DNA from: Escallonia rubra
Lineage: Eukaryota > Streptophyta > Magnoliopsida > Escalloniales > Escalloniaceae
Reading direction: 5' to 3'
Assembly: GCA_033065855.1 (NCBI GenBank)
Contig: JAVXUO010001960.1
Span: 62,001 to 126,000 of the forward strand
Length of the DNA stretch: 64,000 nt
Under the pieces are notes generated by a model. It saw only the letters and a program-made list of their open reading frames with translations, searched no databases and had not been told where the DNA came from. Of the stretch, positions 35,091 to 47,484 are shown one piece after another. A program made the position numbers and the translations under genes. How positions within the stretch are numbered: position 1 is the stretch's first letter; every line of letters starts with the position of its first letter.

Positions 35091-35960
35091 GATCCCAGCA
35101 GAGCTTACCTCTAGATAGAAGGATGGGAAAGCTGGAGGGAATCCCAGTAGCGAGGATCACTTACTTACCGAGAAGGCTGGCGAGGTCCCTGCTATGGGGG
35201 GAAGACAGGTGGGAGCAAATAAGAGCGAGAGCATGGCAAGCTATAGTGGCGGGCGGTCTTCCACCTGCCTTTAGATAGAGCGAGGCTAGTACAGGGCTCC
35301 GAAATATGACGGATCTTGTCGTAGGAAATGGTACGGGAGGCCTATCTGACCATTGACTAATTCTATTTTCCAACCCTTTCTTTGGAACCAACGTGGGATG
35401 CAAACCAACACCGTAAAGGCAACTACTTTGATGTTTGAAACTTGGTTGCGCCCCTCGTATTGACAGATTCCTGGAAAACATTAACGCCCGGAGTTTTTTA
35501 TGAGGGCCCTTGGAACGGATCTCATTAGAAGCATATCTATATGTTTCACCAACTCCCTCGTTTTGTTGCTCGGATTTGAGAGAGGGCCTTTCAAGACTAT
35601 AGACCTTAGGGGAAGATAAAACAGACGCACCACTTATCCCGATGGATGCGAGACATCAGATGATACGGTGTGGGAGGTGTGTTTCCCACGGAAGAGAATA
35701 CGAGAAAAAGAGATCATCAATGTTGACTTAGCCCTAGCAATGCGTTCCAAAGGGCATTGCTAGGGGTGCAATCCAACTCTTTTCCCCCTTTGAATGGATC
35801 GAATACGGCTGCCCTGAACACATAATCCGAATATGCGGGCTTAGAGCTTTCACCCAGCTTCCCCTACTTCAATGGAAAGGCGGAATTCTAACTACAAATC
35901 AACAATGATTTGTGAGTAGTCTAACACTACTCTCCATTGGAGCGTTATAAATTTAAACAA
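35091..35960. other. Likely insertion of mitochondrial DNA (NUMT)
   Basis: Base composition becomes balanced and repeat-free, unlike the flanks, and the sequence style (for example ATGCGGGCTTAGAGCTTTCACC near 35,835) is that of plant mitochondrial intergenic DNA. A minus-strand frame of 106 codons (35,161-35,481), rich in Ser/Pro/Leu with FPTTRSVIFRSPVLASLYLK, looks like the hypothetical ORFs annotated in plant mitochondrial genomes. No standard mitochondrial gene is recognised, so this rests on composition and style. Confidence 0.45.
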
Positions 35961-37310
35961 TAAGAACGGAGATGCGTCAACTTTGGATCTAAAAGTGTCT
36001 ATACAACTTGCAAGTGCTATTGTTATCTGTTTGACCCATTTTTTAAAAATTCGCACAAGGAGTCATGAAGTTTACGCACAAATGCTAAACAAGATTATGC
36101 AAATGTAAACGGTGTAACAATTACTGTCTTAACTTGTTTGTATTCTCCTCGACAAAGATTCTTATTCGTGATCATTTTTAAAATTTCAGGAGGAGTTCGG
36201 CCCTAATTTTTGGGGATATTAACTATGCTGCAAGGTTACTGCAATAAACGTGCATGAGTGTCTGTTGATGTAAGTAAGTTTGGAATTTCCATTATTGTTT
36301 CTTTTACATTATTATTATTGTCGTTATAAGCATCAAACTTATAATTGCAAAAGGAACCGTGTATCTGCCCTTATAATTGGTTATTCGGGAGGTCATGAAA
36401 TGTCAGATTGTGTAACTTACCTACGATTTCTGGGATTAAACCAGACAACACATTCAATGCTTAGAAGACGTTAAACTGAAGATATAGGCCTTTTTGGAAA
36501 GTTGGTGGGATACGACCTACATAGGAGATACTTACAAAGGATATTCTAGGCCGAAGTTTGCCCTAAAAAGGTTTTTCATACTCCCTAAGCTTGGTGGAAT
36601 CTGGCCCGTCAAGTGATTGGCACTTAGTGAGAAGACGTGAGTTAGGGTAACTGACCTAAACTTGAATTTAAGTTCCCTACCACGCCATTATCCTCCAGGA
36701 CAAGTTGGGTGAGGCCGGTCAGATTGTAGGGGCGCTGCAAAATTTCGATATCCAGTCCGCTTCACCCCACCGATGACCATCCCCTCTATGAGGTGTAAAC
36801 TACCCCGTGAAAGGGGACACAGTGACATTCTTGTCTAGTCCACTGTCCCTGACAGATAGCTCTGTAACTGCAACCCAGTTACCCTCCATGTGTCTTGGTT
36901 TCACTGAACTCCTTACCAGTCTCCTCCAAGGCAATCTCTGTTTGGTTCAGGAAAAGAGAATGTCAGTATTGTCCTTCAACATTATCGACCGGAGACCAGC
37001 AAACGCCTCTCTGTCTGCTTCCACGCATGCTTTAGATCTCAGTGTTGTATAAATGGTCTAACAACATATGTAGTTCAGAAAAGGCATTGCAATATATTGA
37101 GATTGTTGTTTCAAGAATATACGCCCACACGTATCCAGAAAACCCAAGGCCCAAATGGTACTTGTTCTTCTTGCCTCCTAGGGATCTCTTGTTCCCCTTG
37201 ACCAACCCCGCCTGACTGTATCAGCCCAAGCGTCTAGTTCGCTTGAGAGTTCAATTTAGTACAGGGCAATTGCTGTGCCTTGCCATAAAATGTCCTATCA
37301 AACTTCTTGG
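35961..37310. other. Spacer, unresolved
   Basis: AT-rich to about 36,470, then more balanced. A plus-strand frame at 36,807-37,052 (81 codons) has no recognisable family. No element end was found. Confidence 0.35.
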
Positions 37311-37317
37311 GAGCAAG

Positions 37318-38030
37318 TCAGCTGACCAGTTGTCTTTGCACCATTATGATGGCTGGATTGCCGACACAAGCGAGCCTTGCATGCCGTAGAAGTGTACTTT
37401 GATTCATTTCCCGTTCTGTCAATATAAGTTTATTTGGCAACTCACGCGACACAGATATGTTGAGTACAAATCCTCGCACGTGATGGTCACTTGGAATTTG
37501 CCCTCTTTCATAAACCTTCATATCGTCACGACCATGATAGCATAACTCCATATTTAGGTGGTTGAGAGACACTAAGGGAAGATTTCATCTTTGCCAGGGA
37601 CATGATATATATTCTTGAGCCAGCCGATCTTCTATCCGATACATTAGTGGACCTGTTTGGTTGGCCATAATCCTTTTTCGTGTGTAGTCAGTATTTCTAC
37701 CGACTTGCCCAATACACATGTTATGTGGTTTGATCATCCAGCGTCGTTATGCATATCATGTAGTGGGAATTATCCCTCTGTTTGCTCCTCTAACAAAACT
37801 GGTATAGACCTACCTCTTCACGCGATTATGGGGAAACCAACATCTTCTTGAGTTTCCATAAATACAACCTCTTTCCATTGAATTATCTTAATATCTGTCT
37901 TTTCAATAAATTGGTCTTCGGCGTTTGATATATATGCTCCCCATTCGACCTTCACTTCGGTGGTTATAAGTGTTGGAAACGTCGGGGCTACCAACACGGT
38001 ATTACCATCATCGAACGTCAGTTTCGGCAA
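37318..38030 (-). other. Coding-like minus-strand stretch of unknown identity
   Basis: Two minus-strand frames with protein-like composition lie upstream of the transposase: 37,818-38,030 (70 codons, starting MPKLTFDDGNTVLVAP) and 37,318-37,572 (84 codons). They may be exons or captured pieces of one gene. No family is recognised and no splice model was established. Being divergent from the transposase, they could be cargo or a flanking gene fragment. Confidence 0.3.
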
Positions 38031-38232
38031 TCGTCCATCTTTAGTACAGCCGAACTATATTAGTTTACGTTCCATGATCATTCGGACTCCTTCACTTTGT
38101 TTTTTTACCGTTATATGCACTATGTGTATAAAATCTACAATAATTTTGCAATATGGGTATGCATGATCACGACAATCGCGTTGTATAATGTAATGCATAG
38201 TTTTTTGATAATTTGATATATGCAGATGCTAA

Positions 38233-40157
38233 ATGGGTAGCGTGAAGGAGTTATACTGCTACTGCCACTGGGGGGTGTTCAACGCAACGTTGCTGGTCGC
38301 ATTGTGGTAGAGGGAGGAAACAGCCAGCTGCTATATGTGGATGAAACAACATTGTACGATCACTTTGTAGCTGAGGCCTGTGATGTGTGCTCTATTGATT
38401 CACGCAACAAGTCATTTGTGTTTTGCACAAATGAAGAGACGGGGCAGATGGTGTCGTTGCAAAACCAGCGGTCTTTGACTCTAATGTTGCGTTTACATTC
38501 AGGAGCCAAAATCCATGTTTTTATCGTCGATGGGATGCCGAATGGGGGACAATTAGCCGATGCGATGTATTGACTTTAATGCCGGTATTTGTTTTTGTTT
38601 CCCTGGTATGGTTGAGGATGTTGCTAACACCTAAATTCATTTTTGTAGGGTGTCAAATCATTCCTCACATTCAGGGCCTCCTGTCCACTGTGCGGGTGAA
38701 GCAGCTCATCTTCAAGATCCTGGTCATATTGGCCCGCTTCCCAACATGCTTGTCGTTAGTCCACTAAAACACGTTTCGGCCTCACCGATACATGAAGTCC
38801 GCGTTACCAACGGCGATAGGGATCCAAGTCCAGCCCCTTTCGGTCATGATCATGTGGTTAACGATGCTGCAATGGAACTATGTTCAGCCTGCTTCGAACC
38901 TCTGTCCCCCGTATATGATTCGCCCGAAAATCAGGTCATAGATGGTACGATTATTGTTTCGCATGTTGACGACATTCATTTTCAGAAAGGAAGCATATTC
39001 GAAGATACTAAAGCATTTCGGTGGTGCCTTTACTTCCTTACGCTGAACAAGAAATTCAATTGCAGGTGGAAGGACAACAACAAGGGTTATCTAAGGGTAA
39101 TATGCAGCATTAAAGGATGTCCATGGTATCTAACTGCCGCGTGCGGAGGTGAATCAACGTACGTTAGAGTAATAACGTACACGGCGACTCACTCGCACAA
39201 CATGGGTGATGATACTAGTTACGTCCCCGTTGTGAAGGCAAAGTATCTTGGGGAGAAGTTTAAAAGGAAGATCATTGAGAGCCCTGATTTCAGCCCTAAC
39301 AAGATTCGAACCATCTTCCACGAAGATCACAAGGTTCGTATGTCTTACAATCAGGCTTGGAGCGTGAAAGAGTGGGCTAAGGCTAGCATTGAGGGCGGTG
39401 TTCCAGCCAAGGTTATGCATACGTTCCATGGTTATGTGAACGCATGACTGCTGCAATTCCTGGGACACGTGCAACGTACCGGACAGCAACTGAAGACAAT
39501 CACCGGTTCAATCAATTGTTCGTAGCTTATGGTACGTCCATAGCCGGTTTCCATAATGCATGCATGCCCTTGATTTTCATTGTCTCTTGCTTTCTCAAGA
39601 ACTTCTGTAAGGGTTGCGTTTTCTCTGCTTGTGCTTTGGACTCGAACAACGGGTTGTATCCGTTGGCATATTCCATAGCATCCGCCGAGAACGATGTTGA
39701 TTGGTATTGGTTTCTGAGTGAGCTGCGAGAGGTGCTGGACAAGGATACCGAATTTGTGTTTATGACGGACAAGAACAAGAGTCTAGTCGACGGCATCGCC
39801 AAGCTGTTTGGGCCTGCTTGCAATTCCCATTGTCTTCGTCACCTAAAGGAAAACTTTCGCAAATACTTGGTGAAGAATAACGGATGGAAAACTAAGAAAT
39901 GCAATACGGCATTGGAACTGTTGGACAGACTTGCGAGAGCCCGTGATCATAGGCAATTTATGCACCACTACGGTGAGATGTGCAAGTTAGACAAGAACTT
40001 TTCCCTTTGGCTCGAACAAAACAAGCCACAGCATTGGGCTAATGCTTATTTTCCCTTTAGAAGGTGGGATTGGTTATCCTCAAATCCAGCCGAATCGAAG
40101 AAATACCAGACTCTTTTACCCCAGCAGGGTAGTAAATCTACTTTCCCTGCCCCTTAA
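38233..40157 (+). pseudogene. mudrA: MuDR-type (MULE) transposase, frameshifted and catalytically altered
   Basis: Autonomous Mutator-like elements encode this DDE transposase. The start at 38,233 gives MGSVKELYCYCHWG, then the frame shifts at the G run near 38,275 into a frame open to 38,566. An 82-base GT-AG intron (38,567-38,648) joins it to the frame 38,650-39,447, which holds the MuDR N-terminal/DNA-binding part (FNCRWKDNNKGYLRVICSIK, TATHSHN). A second shift at 39,440-39,450 enters the frame to 40,157 with the catalytic core. At codon 39,582 the core reads IVSCFLKNF where the family has the first catalytic Asp (IDGTFLKNF). The second Asp (MTDKNK, 39,768) and the CNSHCLRHL block remain. 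The third acidic block (NPAES) is followed by unrelated sequence, and the SWIM zinc finger is missing. Inactive. Confidence 0.8.
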
Positions 40158-40980
40158 GTAAGGAGGGTGTGGAGAACCTATAGCGCTTCAACACATGCCA
40201 TAACACATCAACACAAGCCCTTTCACATGTTATTCCAAGTTAAACATTAGGCGCTAAATATGGTGATGAGAAAATTTAACGGACACATAGAAGGCGGCAG
40301 TTAAGGTCAAGTCATGCAATATATCCACCCTACACTGGTAGACAATACCAGCCACTCTGCATATACATAACTCTCAATTCTCATGGACTGACAACCAATC
40401 CACAAATTAAAAGAAAGTTCTATGGGCAGAATCTCAACCAAACCGGCGTTCCATCGGACTGACAACCACACCATCCTGAGTACAAGTCAGGCTCTTCGAG
40501 CGGAACAACAAACCAAAATTGTACAAAAAGCCATATGGACCTTATTTCAAACTCACCACGTAGATATCTAGATAGGGAGGAAGATGAGGGAGCAATAACA
40601 GAGTTGTATGGCGAAGATTCTCCCCCAGCAAATAAAAGCTATACTTTGCCTCTGCTCAGCATTTCCAAAATGTCCTAAACAATTTTCACCTGACAAAAAA
40701 TTACATACTTCAGGGCTGTGCAACTAACGTATCGAGGAATTTCATTGGGTGAAAAAGAAGAAAACCTTAAGCATTGTCGTGGCCGATTAAAACGGATAGC
40801 CAAACCGATCCACAATCTCCAGCATAAACCGTTATATCTGTTTGCGCCACACAAAATGATGCAGAAGAATGACACAAGGTTTTGCAAATGCAACCTAGCA
40901 TATTATATCACAAACATTACAACAATGAGTCGGAAAAGACAATGTACACCATGTGCACTCCATTATCAACTAACCTACCT
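40158..40980. other. Gap between the convergent transposase and protease genes
   Basis: AT-rich with no coding signal on either strand; it would hold the two 3' untranslated regions if both genes belong to one element. Confidence 0.4.
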
Positions 40981-43237
40981 TTAGGGTTTGATGATCTGCT
41001 CGGTTTGGGCGAGAAGTCGCGACCTCTCAGTGTTAAGCTCGTGGAGTAATAAGCCCACGACTGTCTCCCTACGAAGCATCTCAACCGCACCCTGACACAC
41101 AATCACAATAAAGGATTAAAAAGTGTGCCGAGCGTTAGGCTAAAATTGACTATACAATTGTACTTGCCGGGTATATAACCGCTGGAATTATACTCACCGG
41201 ATCCATAACGAAATCCATTTTACCATACCAATGCTCCAAATATTTTATCAAGTACATACCACAGTGACACCTACAGAAAAAACGGGTTAAAGACGTGACG
41301 TTATTAGTAACGACATAGACACACGGTGTCAACTAAACTGGGGAATGCTATCAAAATGCTTATGCGAAAAAACTTTCCACATGACAGTTCTACTCCATTG
41401 CATATTGTATGACGTACGGGTGCAATTTCAGATGACATGTTGTATCCAAGCCAAACTTGGCAAAGTTCGTAAATCGTACCGTATAATAACGTACACTAGA
41501 TGCTGGCATGGAAGTGACATCAGCCTTACATGAAGTAGGTTGGAAGGATGTGTGTGTGGCAAAAAAAGAAGGGGGGATTGGCTTAAGAAACATCCACATA
41601 TTGAAAATCTAGCTTCCGTGGATACTAACATTTTTGACCTCCCCGCCAAGAAATATACTATCTACCCCACACTGTAAAAGAACGTTGGACCTCATTCCCA
41701 ACTCAGGCAGACCAGAGGTAAAATACAACCGCTCAATTAGAAACACAAAGGCTCTCATTTGTAGGGGAAAAAAGGTTATGGTTTCAGCCAGGAAGTTGGC
41801 ACTCTAATGGTCCTGGTGGTTACTCAATATGGAACAAGGCCGGTATATGATGCTGCCGGTGTCTTGACCCTGAGGGTGTCAAAGACTCTTATATCTGGTA
41901 CGTTGAATACAACTGCAAGGCTGACGTTTTCACCCTGATTGCCATCGCTCGTAGGAACTTCTGATGCCTATATTGTTGACATCGCTAACACTAGAGATTA
42001 GTCATCAGAAGTTTGTACGAGTGACGGCAATGAGGATGAAAACTTCAGCCTTGCCGCATCGCAGAGCTAATGTCGGGGATTTTTTACCCAAACTGTTGAC
42101 TGGGTTCACTGACCCGTTGTGGCACGGAGGAAGATAATACGGGGTCCTGGGCACATCCCAAAATGTGGCTTCATATTATGGCTGCTGTCAAAAATAAAAA
42201 AAAAGGACCAGAGACCCCAACTGCACTTGGAGTATAGTAGATGATGATCACTGGGAATTACCTATAGCAGTGGGTGCACATACGAGGCCCATGATACACG
42301 ATAGGCTTTATTTGCATCAGCGTAGTTGTAAACTGATATGGATGTATGTTGATTTTTGGGTTTATTCACTGGCAATAAAGGACCTTCTACGAATATTACA
42401 AAAACATATATGGACCGGACTAAGTAAATAACTCTTATGCAGTGGTATCCCATGGAATACTGGTAGGGACGAAAGCAAAAGATGTCGATGTGAAAGAGGA
42501 CCTTCTGCTTACATCTGCCACGATAAGGGATATTACCCTACCCTGCATGTTCGAGCATCGAAATAACAACTGTTAGCTATTGATGAGGGAACGGATCAGT
42601 GTGCAAATAGCACCCGCAGCAAACCAAGGAGGGTTACCATTAGGTTAACGGCATGTCTCATTCCAGGAAGGAGAGTTGTACTTGATGGATCCAAGTACTC
42701 CATGCCAAACGTGAGGAGATTGAAGGAAAAAGCCACCCAGTGATTACTTTTCCACAACATAAGCGTTATGAGCTGAAACATCCATATGAAGAACAGTTAA
42801 ATCCATGTGAATATATCATGAGTGTGCACAGAAAATGAGCATCCTAAGTCCTTCCCAAGATCATTTAACAGGAGAGGTTCTAAGAAATGTATTCAATTAC
42901 CATCTGGCAGGAGTTGAGGTTCCTCTTAATCCGGTTCGGCAGATAATGTATCTGAATTTTTTTCCGAATTTCGTCATCCGTCCGAGAGGTTGAGAGGTAA
43001 GATATAACGCTATGCTACAAGTTGCAAAGTGCATCGTGTTAATACAAAACGTATTCTGCTCACACAACAACTATGCAGGTCATAGTCCAGTCATCATTAG
43101 GTATACTTTTATGAAACTGGTGAGAATGAAAGAGCACCAAATGTAGAGGTGCGTACCGCAAAGAAAGTGGGAAAGATGTATCGCTCTAGCGGGCCATCGC
43201 TCTCGGCGTTTATCACCCTGATAACCATGTCGACAAC
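40981..43237 (-). CDS. ULP1/SENP-type C48 cysteine protease, second (downstream) copy
   Basis: C48 proteases cleave SUMO or related modifiers; plant transposon-borne versions have unknown substrates. Minus-strand exons with GT-AG borders: 43,157-43,237 (81 nt, VVDMVIRVINAES...), a His/Asp exon within about 42,620-42,790 (NHWVAFSFNL...EYLDPSS; His codon 42,740-42,742, Asp 42,689-42,691), a Cys exon 41,198-41,270 (73 nt, CHCGMYLIKYLEHW; Cys codon 41,261-41,263), and a last exon 40,981-41,091 (37 codons, ending EQIIKP and TAA). The Cys and its CGMY context are kept, but the usual HDCG reads CHCG. Further exons between these were not resolved, and no N-terminal domain like that of the upstream copy was seen. 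It may be a partial gene or pseudogene. Confidence 0.6.
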
Positions 43238-43557
43238 CTGCATTGGTAGCCATAATGTAACTATAACACCGGGCAAATAAACCCACCTCGTCAAATTTTC
43301 ATTTCATTTAAATAGTATTCATGGCTGCGCCAACCCAGTTATTGCCTTCCATGGTAGAGATATCAAACCTTGTTAAGTGGTAGTCGTATATACTTATCAG
43401 GACCCCCCTACAAAAGGCACAAACATATACGTGGGAAACCGATGAAAGGAAGCCTTTAAAATTGAATTCATGGAAAAAGGGAATGCGTTATTTACCATGT
43501 GCAAGATGAACAATGTGAATCTTATGTGTGGAAACATTTTGAGTTAGGACAACGGGA

Positions 43558-46500
43558 TTAAAAGCAGAGAGGATAGGTGGTCAATGTCTTAAGAGGAGAA
43601 TAATTGCGTTTAATATTGTGAATTGGCTCGTACCCCAGATCATGGGAGGATGAAAAGGCATAGCCTAGCAAATCTGCCTTGATGACTAAGCTACATGGCT
43701 CATGACTGGTTGGTAGATGAGTGTTAGCACCAGTTGTTGCCGCGTGCACCACCGGGAGTTGAATAGCATTCAATGGATGGAGAATCAACCTGGCAGCAAT
43801 CTGGACTCTGTAGTGCTTGACTTCAGACTAACAACATAAGCATTATGTTAGAGGAGCATGAAACTACTAATGAATTCACGTGCAATCGTGTATACTAAAA
43901 CATTGCGAAAACTTAAATGCAAATAAGGTTTACACCCTTACCGGGAAGATCGCTACACTGAACTTGCCCTTCCAATGCTCCATGAACTTCAATGTATACA
44001 CTCCGCAATCATGACTGAAATAGTTCATAACACACGTTGTTCAGTAATGTCATTAAGACGATGAAGTTAGGAACGGAGTTGAGAGGAGATATGGTTACAA
44101 TAAGAGAATATCGTACTCATTTGTTTGTTTTGGGCACGGATGACTCTGGACAGCGTAAGGCTGAAAGTCAATGTCTCTACCAGCTTTATGCCTCAATATA
44201 CAAGACTGGACGCGGGCCTAACCAAAGCAAAGGTTAAACGTATTATGATGGCTCTACTTTATATTATATCATTTCGACAGTTGTAAGAAATGCCATGGCT
44301 GAGTATATACCGGGTGCCTGCGGAAAACCTCAATCTCAGCCAAAACACTACGTCGACCAGAGTCGAGGTAATCGATGCACCCCCTGTTGATGTTGATGCA
44401 GAGCATAAACCAATGATACTCCCAGAAAATTGCCACGCATAACTGAAAAGGGAAGAAGAATTCAGCACCTAAGGTGTGTAATGAACAATACACCTAAAAT
44501 GGTTGATATAAAGGCAATGTCAACCGAACTAAATATCTTGGTTTTTAACAGTTAGTGCCATCTAAGGATGATAGCATTTGAACCTTGCAAGTGCACAAAG
44601 CCAATTTACAGATAGAATATTGATATGGAAGAAGTCAATGACCGAAGAGTATACCAACTGGACGTCCTCCAATTTAATCAGAGGGTTAGATTGTTCAAAA
44701 AAGCGGGAGAAGAAGTCGAATATCTCATCGTCGGACCTGAGGTCATCCATGAAGTTGATAATCAAGGACTGCAGTTTATGTAGGTATACATGGCTCAGTT
44801 TTAAAACAATTAGACCAAAGATATGAGCAATACTCAAGTTGAAACAACGTAAATCACCGCAAAATCGGAGGCAAATGTGTAACGTAGCACAGAGCCTGAA
44901 CGGTCGGCATTGACGACCTCCGACCACGCATCAACAACCTGAAACATAAGGCATGGGCTACGAGCTGTCAACCTCGTTCGTATGCAAACGATGTTTGAAC
45001 ATTGATAACAACAATAAGCTTAAATGGGATATGCAATATTATTTTCATCGCATGGCATCATATATACACTGCTGGCTTGACAAGATGATTTTAGCACTTT
45101 CAGTTAGAGCATATCTGAACCTGTCTCTATTTAAAGCCAACTTCAATTTAAAGACCACTCAAATCATGACATACCATGGTTATAGAATAGTTCAGTAACT
45201 ATAAGTTCACTAGATTTACCACACAGAGTGAGCGGTTTGGTTTCTGATTATCATGCTAGTTGGTTATTCACGTTCTAAATATCTAAGTAAGCTGCTGGAA
45301 GAGGTATGTAGAGATGTGGTACCTCGGATGATACCCACTGCTTCCCATGTAGCGTGCGAATTCGGTCCTTAGTCAAGAAGCTTTGAGGCATCTTAACGAC
45401 AACCGAACTGTCGATAAGAAATGAAAATAATAGGATAAGTAATAAGAACTTCTATAAATAAAATGACCAACTACCCCAAAAGGTTTAAATAGATTCATTA
45501 CCTCACAGGGACTTCGGACTGGAAGACGTTCTTCACAGCTTCATTTTCGAGCCTTGAGAGCATCACCTTTTGTTCACCGGCAAAATGAAGAAAAGGGCTC
45601 CTTGTCGTGTTAGAGCACTTCACCCTTCTAATTGGAGCAGACCTCCTATTTGGACGGGGACGGATGATTGACGCATCGGCCGCTGGTTGTTGTGCAACAA
45701 TGCGGCTGCTTGTCCTCTCGTTTTAAAGGACAGCTTTGATAAGGGTACGAGCAGGTCATCGGCCAGGGAAGAATCATCCATGTTGTCGCCTATCGGAGCC
45801 GGTGGCGAACAACGAGGGCTGGCACGTTCGGAGTGAGCAGCTGCATGAGACATTTTAGTTGCAGGAGGGGAGGAGAAGGATCGTAGGTGCTTAGATACAG
45901 GTTTGTATTGGGCGCCGTCATTCTTCGAAATGGTCGGCCTTTTTCCACTCTTATTCCTTCCAGCAGTGGCACGACCTGAAGCAGTCCGAATCGCATGCTC
46001 GGATGGTGATGATAGTAGTTGATCTTGAGGTGTTGGGCCAACTTCAGGTGATGTTGGCTCCGTAGACTATGCAGCGGCCTTATTTGCAAGGAGGAATCTC
46101 TCAAGTTTAGGCAAGTGAGGCACAATCTCCGCAAGCTTCCGTATCCACTGCAAATGACTCAAATGTAGTTCGTAAAAAAACATAATGGTTTGTTGGTGAA
46201 AAAAAGAAACCCAACAAAAGCAAATAACTTCAGTCCATTAAGTTGCTAAGCTACGTACCGGAATAGTGAAGGAGGTGCTAGCAGGGGCGGGGGAGACATC
46301 CGTGTCATTTTCTCCACGATTCTCCATTTTAATGCGGCTAATTATATGGTGTGGTGTCCAATGTGCCATATAGGGACTTTCAACCTCTATGTTGTCGAGG
46401 ACGCCGCATGGAGCTTTGTGGAAGTTAAAGAACTGCACGGGAAGTATCATCATGGATCAGGTTCAATAATAAACATAGCTCGATTGTATAAATGTACATA

Positions 46501-47120
46501 CAGTTATTCTTGCATACCATCAACAACGCAACGCAGTCGGCGATACCGGTTTTGGTCCTGCCTTGCTTGAAATTGGTCACACCTCGGACCAACTTATCAA
46601 GGACAAGCTGCAACCAATTGTATAGGGCGGATGTTGATGTGACAGATATGGCAGGAAATAAGTCGACGGATGGTCGGCCCCTCGTGGGACAAAAAAATGT
46701 ACTCAGCAAAAACAGCAAGAAAGCCTGGCAAAATTCCTCATTCACTACTTGTACACTAGTGAGGTACGAGGCCAAGGCCGTTAAACTCATCCGAGAAAAA
46801 CGATCTCGAATGGGATACAAGACGTCATCGTCAATGGATGTTGGAACTCGTTTGCCCTTGTATGGAATTCCTAATACAAGTCCAACATCACTGACATTTA
46901 TCCGAACGATTTCGGTCTTACCTACGCACATTTTGCGCGTGTATGGGTCAAATCTGTCAACAAGGCCAAGTAAGAAACTCCTTGGCAATGTTGTGCAGTG
47001 CATGTTGAAGAACGAATGAAAACCCATTGCCTCAATTGCGGAGGATTTGGCGGCATTTTCTTTTAGCCCATCCATTAAATCAGCAAGCATCCTTGGGCTA
47101 TACCGGCTCTCGAAGATTGC
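43558..47120 (-). CDS. ULP1/SENP-type C48 cysteine protease with N-terminal plant-mobile-like domain, first copy
   Basis: Minus-strand multi-exon gene. Supported exons: 46,518-47,120 (201 codons; IEAMGFHSFFNMHCTTLP, FDPYTRKMCVG, VGLVLGIPYKG, the pattern of the N-terminal domain of plant transposon-associated ULP proteins), 46,259-46,432 (58 codons, ...YMAHWTPHHIISRIKMEN), a low-complexity linker region (about 45,600-46,130), 44,858-44,938 (81 nt, VVDAWSEVVNAD), a possible exon in 44,600-44,770, 44,311-44,468 (His/Asp exon: EYHWFMLCININ, IDYLDS; His codon 44,413-44,415, Asp 44,362-44,364), 43,942-44,014 (73 nt, HDCGVYTLKFMEHW; Cys codon 44,005-44,007), and 43,558-43,800 (81 codons, stop at 43,558). 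The catalytic triad is complete and splice sites are good. The true start, upstream of 47,120, was not fixed. It is convergent with the MuDR transposase, as in Kaonashi-type elements. Confidence 0.65.
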
Positions 47121-47480
47121 CTGCAATAAGTTATAAATGCTATCAATAAGGGCATGTGCAGTACATTTCGATATAAAAGCTTGTAAAACAACACCGTCCA
47201 ATTATAATGCACGATAATGCAGGTTCCAAAGTGTGATTGTTGAATGTATAGAGAAGTCATTGTGCATATTCAGCTCTCTACTTGACTGTCTGTAGAGAGC
47301 TTGTACAGCTTAGCAGCTTTGTGAATGTTCTGGAGTTCATGAGGTACGTAGGACATTTACCCCCCGCGTTTTCCATATATTTTAATTCAAGCCTATGTGC
47401 AAAGTTCAAGCTTATGTGCTAATTTAAGCGTAATGATGATCTGGAGTTCATGAAATACATAGGAGACTAATCATGCATCA
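47121..47480. other. Region upstream of the first protease gene
   Basis: Probably first intron or promoter. CTGGAGTTCATGA.GTAC.TAGGA occurs twice (near 47,331 and 47,440). No terminal inverted repeat matching the transposase side was identified. Confidence 0.35.
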
Positions 47481-47484
47481 AGGT

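Noticed and set aside
37818..38030. Assignment as the C-terminal domain of a TIR-NB-LRR resistance protein
   Set aside because: A short VKVEWGAYI-like string was suggestive, but the order of surrounding blocks does not fit that domain.
45790..46134. 114-codon minus-strand frame as a separate gene
   Set aside because: It lies in the linker region of the first protease gene, has no domain, and competes with another phase; treated as part of the linker.
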